This document shows positions 61,663 through 64,000 of a stretch of 64,000 nucleotides of DNA, one piece after another. The stretch's first letter is position 1; each line of letters starts with the position of its first letter. The stretch is taken from positions 44,666 through 108,665 of the forward strand of contig NZ_CAMJOS010000008.1 in NCBI RefSeq assembly GCF_946407605.1. The letters run 5' to 3'. This stretch comes from an uncultured Prevotella sp. (GTDB taxonomy: Bacteria > Bacteroidota > Bacteroidia > Bacteroidales > Bacteroidaceae). The notes under the pieces are model-generated. The model had not been told where the DNA came from. It saw only the letters and a list, made by a program, of their open reading frames with translations, and ran no database searches. The translations under genes and the position numbers were made by a program.

Positions 61663-62121
61663 CTATTTGATAATCTTCTGACTCTTATGACCGGTCTTGA
61701 CGATATAGATGCCTTTAGGCAGGTTGTCGATGATACTTGTTGTGGGCTTCGAGGCGCTGAACACGGCCTCGCCCTTCATATTATAAATAATAAGGTGTTC
61801 GCCATCGGCCACCTGTACATGGAGTTGCCCATCTTTCACCCTCACAGTCGACAGGTCGTTCTTAGTCGTTGTGATGGCATCGACACTGCCGTTCGAAAAG
61901 AACAGTTTCTGCAGTGAGGCCAGTGGCAGACGTTGCTCGCCGCCATTGGTCAACGTCATGATCATGTCGTTGCTGTCGAAGGTTATCTTCTGAATTTGAC
62001 TCAACTCATATTGTGTCTCGTTATTGGTCTGACTGATGGCTAAATATTTGTAGTTGTCTGAAAAACCACTGACGCTAAACACGAGTGCAAGAAGAGTCAA
62101 AAGGGTTCTTATTGTTTTCAT
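61663..62121 (-). CDS. Small exported protein with T9SS-type C-terminal sorting domain
   Basis: 152 residues from ATG at 62121 (MKTIRTLLTLLALVFSVSG signal peptide). A longer open frame exists upstream but crosses the TATCTTTG -7 box at 62147-62140. Central part is a beta-rich stretch typical of short Prevotella proteins (YELSQIQKITFDSNDMIMTL, LASLQKLFFSN). The end, LIIYNMKGEAVFSASKPTTS then LPKGIYIVKTGHKSQKIIK, is like the type A C-terminal domain for Type IX secretion. Its stop is 8 bp before the kinase start, so the pair is one transcript; perhaps a surface partner of that kinase. Confidence 0.78.
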   Translation of the reverse strand: MKTIRTLLTLLALVFSVSGFSDNYKYLAISQTNNETQYELSQIQKITFDSNDMIMTLTNGGEQRLPLASLQKLFFSNGSVDAITTTKNDLSTVRVKDGQLHVQVADGEHLIIYNMKGEAVFSASKPTTSIIDNLPKGIYIVKTGHKSQKIIK

Positions 62122-62232
62122 AAGCTTAACATTTTGGTGCAAAGATATGAAATAATTTGGTAAAAAGCGCCTTTGCCTTGCTTTTTTTTGTAAAAAACTC
62201 TGTATTTTGTTGTACAATTCAAATAAAAGTGC

Positions 62233-62240
62233 TAAATTTG
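62233..62240 (+). promoter_or_regulatory. Possible frr -7 box
   Basis: TAAATTTG, 28 bp before the frr ATG. A TTTG at 62206-62209 is 23 bp upstream, a little far. Confidence 0.45.
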
Positions 62241-62268
62241 TCAGCAGAATCAACTAAACGTAATAATT

Positions 62269-62829
62269 ATGATAGACGTAAAAGAGACTTTACAGCAGGC
62301 TGAGGAACGCATGGAGATGGCTGCCATGTTCCTGGAAGAGGAACTGAACCGCATCCGTGCCGGCCGAGCTAATGTCGCCATCCTCGATGGCGTCCGTGTG
62401 GAATCCTATGGTAGCCGCGTGCCCCTCAACCAAGTGGCTACGGTCAACTGCCCCGATGCGCGTACCATCGCCATCAAGCCTTGGGACAAGAAGCAGATCC
62501 GTGATATTGAAAAGGCTATCATGGATAGCGACGTAGGCATCACGCCCGAAAACAATGGTGAGGTTATCCGTCTGGCCATCCCGCAGCCCACTGAGGAGCG
62601 CCGTCGCGACCTGGTGAAGCAGTGCAACAAGATTGCCGAGAAGGCTAAGGTTGAGGTGCGCAACGTTCGTGGCGACATCAAGGAGAAACTGAAGAAGGCC
62701 ATCAAAGACGGTCTCTCTGAGGACAACGAGAAGGATGCCGAGGACCAGTTGCAGAAGCTGCACGACAAGTACATCAAGAAACTGGATGTGCTCATCGAGG
62801 CAAAGAACAAGGAGATTATGACAGTCTAA
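62269..62829 (+). CDS. frr: Ribosome recycling factor
   Basis: 186 residues, normal size. With EF-G it splits the post-termination ribosome. Seen: the long-helix domain with NRIRAGRANVAILDGVRVESYGSRVPLNQVATV near 30-60, DARTIAIKPWDK, and VGITPENNGEVIRLAIPQPTEERRRDLVKQ near 85-115, ending with KLHDKYIKKLDVLIEAKNKE. Followed after a repeat array by rsgA, another ribosome factor. Confidence 0.97.
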   Translation: MIDVKETLQQAEERMEMAAMFLEEELNRIRAGRANVAILDGVRVESYGSRVPLNQVATVNCPDARTIAIKPWDKKQIRDIEKAIMDSDVGITPENNGEVIRLAIPQPTEERRRDLVKQCNKIAEKAKVEVRNVRGDIKEKLKKAIKDGLSEDNEKDAEDQLQKLHDKYIKKLDVLIEAKNKEIMTV

Positions 62830-62866
62830 TTCTCCATTCTCAATTCTCAATTCTCAATTAATTGAA
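62828..62866 (+). repeat. CTCAATT heptamer array leading into rsgA
   Basis: CTCCATT, CTCAATT, CTCAATT, CTCAATT then AATTGAAAGG: the array starts at the frr stop and the rsgA TTG start (62862) lies in its complementary last unit. Confidence 0.7.
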
Positions 62867-63836
62867 AGGTCTTGTCGTAAAGAACACAGGCAGTTGGTAC
62901 ACCGTCCAGGCAGACGATGGCCAACTGTTTGATTGTAAGATAAAGGGAAATTTCCGACTGAAGGGCATTCGCTCTACTAACCCTGTGGCCGTGGGCGACA
63001 GGGTAGAGTTTGATGGGGGCTTTATCTCGTCTATCGAGGACCGCCGTAATTACATCATCCGCAAGAGCATCAACCTCTCCAAGCAGAGTCATATCATCGC
63101 CGCCAATGTGGATCAGGCCTTCCTGGTGGTCACCGTGGCCAACCCGCAGACCAGCACCACATTCATCGACCGCTTCCTGGCGTCGGCCGAGGCCTACCGT
63201 GTGCCGGTGGTGCTCATCTTCAATAAGACCGACCTGCTCGACGAGGATGAACGACGTTATCAGGAGGCGATGGTCAACCTCTACGAGACCATCGGCTATG
63301 AGTGTCGGCAGATCTCCGCTGAGACGGGTCAGGGCATCGACGACCTCCGTCCGCTGCTCGAAAACAAGATCACCGTACTCAGCGGCAATAGTGGGGTGGG
63401 GAAGTCCACCCTCATCAATCGTCTCGTGCCAGGCGTCAACCTCCGCACCGCCGAGCTCTCCGATGCCCACAACATGGGCATGCACACCACCACCTTCTCC
63501 GAGATGATTCCCATCCCTTCACCCTCTCAACTTTCACCTTTCACCTCTCCCCTTTCACCTTTCACCTCTCACCCTTCACCTTCATACCTCATTGACACTC
63601 CAGGCATCAAGGGTTTCGGCACCTTCGACATGGAGCCTGAGGAGATTACCGGCTATTTCAAGGATATCTTCCATTTCTCCAAGGACTGCCGTTTCTCCAA
63701 CTGCACCCACACCCACGAACCGGGCTGTGCCGTGCTCAAGGCCCTCGAGGACCATTATATTGCCGAGAGCCGCTACCAGTCCTACCTCTCCATGCTTGAT
63801 GATAAGGACGAAGGCAAATACCGTGAGTCACAGTAA
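62862..63836 (+). CDS. rsgA: Ribosome small-subunit GTPase RsgA with a repeat-coded insert
   Basis: 324 residues, start TTG at 62862 ([16 protein letters not shown], the usual family start; no ATG fits). OB-fold 1-75; circularly permuted GTPase with [10 protein letters not shown] (G4) near 120, [14 protein letters not shown] (G1) near 172, DTPGIKGFG (G3) near 246; zinc site [16 protein letters not shown] near 285. It matures the 30S subunit. Between the HTTTFSEM switch region and DTPG lies an extra stretch of about 22 residues rich in Pro-Ser-Phe-Thr (about 217-240), coded by a TTTCACC-type array. The key residues are all intact, so the protein is probably active. Confidence 0.95.
   Translation: MKGLVVKNTGSWYTVQADDGQLFDCKIKGNFRLKGIRSTNPVAVGDRVEFDGGFISSIEDRRNYIIRKSINLSKQSHIIAANVDQAFLVVTVANPQTSTTFIDRFLASAEAYRVPVVLIFNKTDLLDEDERRYQEAMVNLYETIGYECRQISAETGQGIDDLRPLLENKITVLSGNSGVGKSTLINRLVPGVNLRTAELSDAHNMGMHTTTFSEMIPIPSPSQLSPFTSPLSPFTSHPSPSYLIDTPGIKGFGTFDMEPEEITGYFKDIFHFSKDCRFSNCTHTHEPGCAVLKALEDHYIAESRYQSYLSMLDDKDEGKYRESQ
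63518..63585 (+). repeat. Intragenic TTTCACC-type array in rsgA
   Basis: CTTCACCCTC, CTTTCACC, TTTCACCTCTCC, CTTTCACC, TTTCACCTCTCACC, CTTCACC: the same heptamer kind as the spacers at 46620-46670 and 58814-58868, here in frame. Confidence 0.85.
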
Positions 63837-64000
63837 ATTATCTGTGTTATCTGTGAGATCTGTGTGAGATAAGATTTCTGTGATTTCCGTGATTTCTGTG
63901 TGACATAAATTATCTGTGTTATCTGTGAGATCTGTGTGAGATAAAATTTCTGTGATTTCCGTGATTTCTGTGTGACATAAATTATCTGTGTTATCTGTGA
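63834..64000. repeat. 72-bp tandem repeat running off the window
   Basis: Period 72 bp: TAAATTATCTGTGTTATCTG begins at 63834, 63906 and 63978, with one visible change (AAGATT to AAAATT). Inside each unit TCTGTGA/TCTGTGT recurs about seven times. The first unit starts in the rsgA stop codon. At least 2.3 copies. Confidence 0.95.

Noticed and set aside
63834..64000. CRISPR array
   Set aside because: The whole 72-bp unit repeats without variable spacers, and no cas gene is in the window.
1..64000. tRNA, rRNA, 4.5S or tmRNA genes
   Set aside because: No cloverleaf-like sequence with TTCGA arm or rRNA segment was recognised in the spacers; a covariance-model scan would settle it.

Overview
The window looks like chromosomal DNA of a Prevotella-type member of the Bacteroidales, probably a gut or rumen pectin user. 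The grounds are: promoters of the Bacteroidetes form TTTG-N19/20-TAnnTTTG in front of many genes; an absence of Shine-Dalgarno sites; a T9SS-like C-terminal domain; outer-membrane beta-barrel proteins of the PorT type; SusR-era style sensor kinases with periplasmic solute-binding domains; a DUF2723 membrane protein; and a PL11 rhamnogalacturonan lyase. The genus is inference; no rRNA or tRNA gene is present to fix it.

Layout. 1-5.4 kb (minus): threonine operon thrA - apgM-family homoserine kinase candidate - small beta-barrel protein - thrC (cut by the window edge). 5.6-10.4 kb: zinc-ribbon membrane protein, FAD oxidoreductase, then cytidylate-kinase-like, TerB/DnaJ and a queH/5-formyl-THF cyclo-ligase fusion. 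10.4-14.5 kb: AgcS symporter, ffh, folD, mini-TPR protein. 14.6-19.6 kb: small LTXXQ-like exported protein with a possible ECF promoter, then a ferredoxin-dependent 2-oxoacid oxidoreductase operon carrying an unrelated exported TPR protein. 19.7-26.4 kb is the accessory region: two TonB-C-domain genes sharing a 783-bp identical block, a truncated gene tail, a lipoprotein barrel gene broken by an in-frame TGA, and a lone VapE-type helicase bracketed by inverted, hairpin-rich repeats. 26.6-29.8 kb: PL11 rhamnogalacturonan lyase with a membrane-tethered HTH regulator. 30-38 kb: M16 peptidase, Sel1 protein, two secreted phosphatases, small exported protein, Tat-exported aldo/keto reductase. 38.4-49.2 kb: NhaC, mnmA, polysaccharide deacetylase, DUF2723 protein, DedA-like protein, membrane protein, purD, OmpA. 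49.3-55.8 kb: rhamnose genes (MFS transporter, rhaA, rhaB), nhaD, AraC regulator. 55.9-62.1 kb: two large sensor kinases and a T9SS-type protein. 62.3-64 kb: frr, rsgA and a 72-bp tandem repeat.

How it fits together. PL11 lyase would cut rhamnogalacturonan-I; the rhamnose transporter, isomerase and kinase would use the released rhamnose (no rhaD aldolase is in the window), and the AraC protein is a plausible regulator. House-keeping functions (SRP, ribosome recycling, RsgA, MnmA, purine and folate enzymes) are interleaved.

The most unusual signal is not a gene: spacers of this genome are filled with imperfect 7-8 bp tandem arrays (TTTCACC, CTCAAAT, CTCAATT, CAACTCT, CTAATTAC, GTTATTTC types), several with a hairpin core. 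An 87-bp core is present twice, identical. Arrays of the same kind sit inside two conserved enzymes (QueH-MTHFS linker, RsgA GTPase loop) and supply or abut the non-ATG start codons of three genes. Other points for attention are a sensor kinase whose phospho-acceptor His is Phe, and the repeat-bounded VapE unit.
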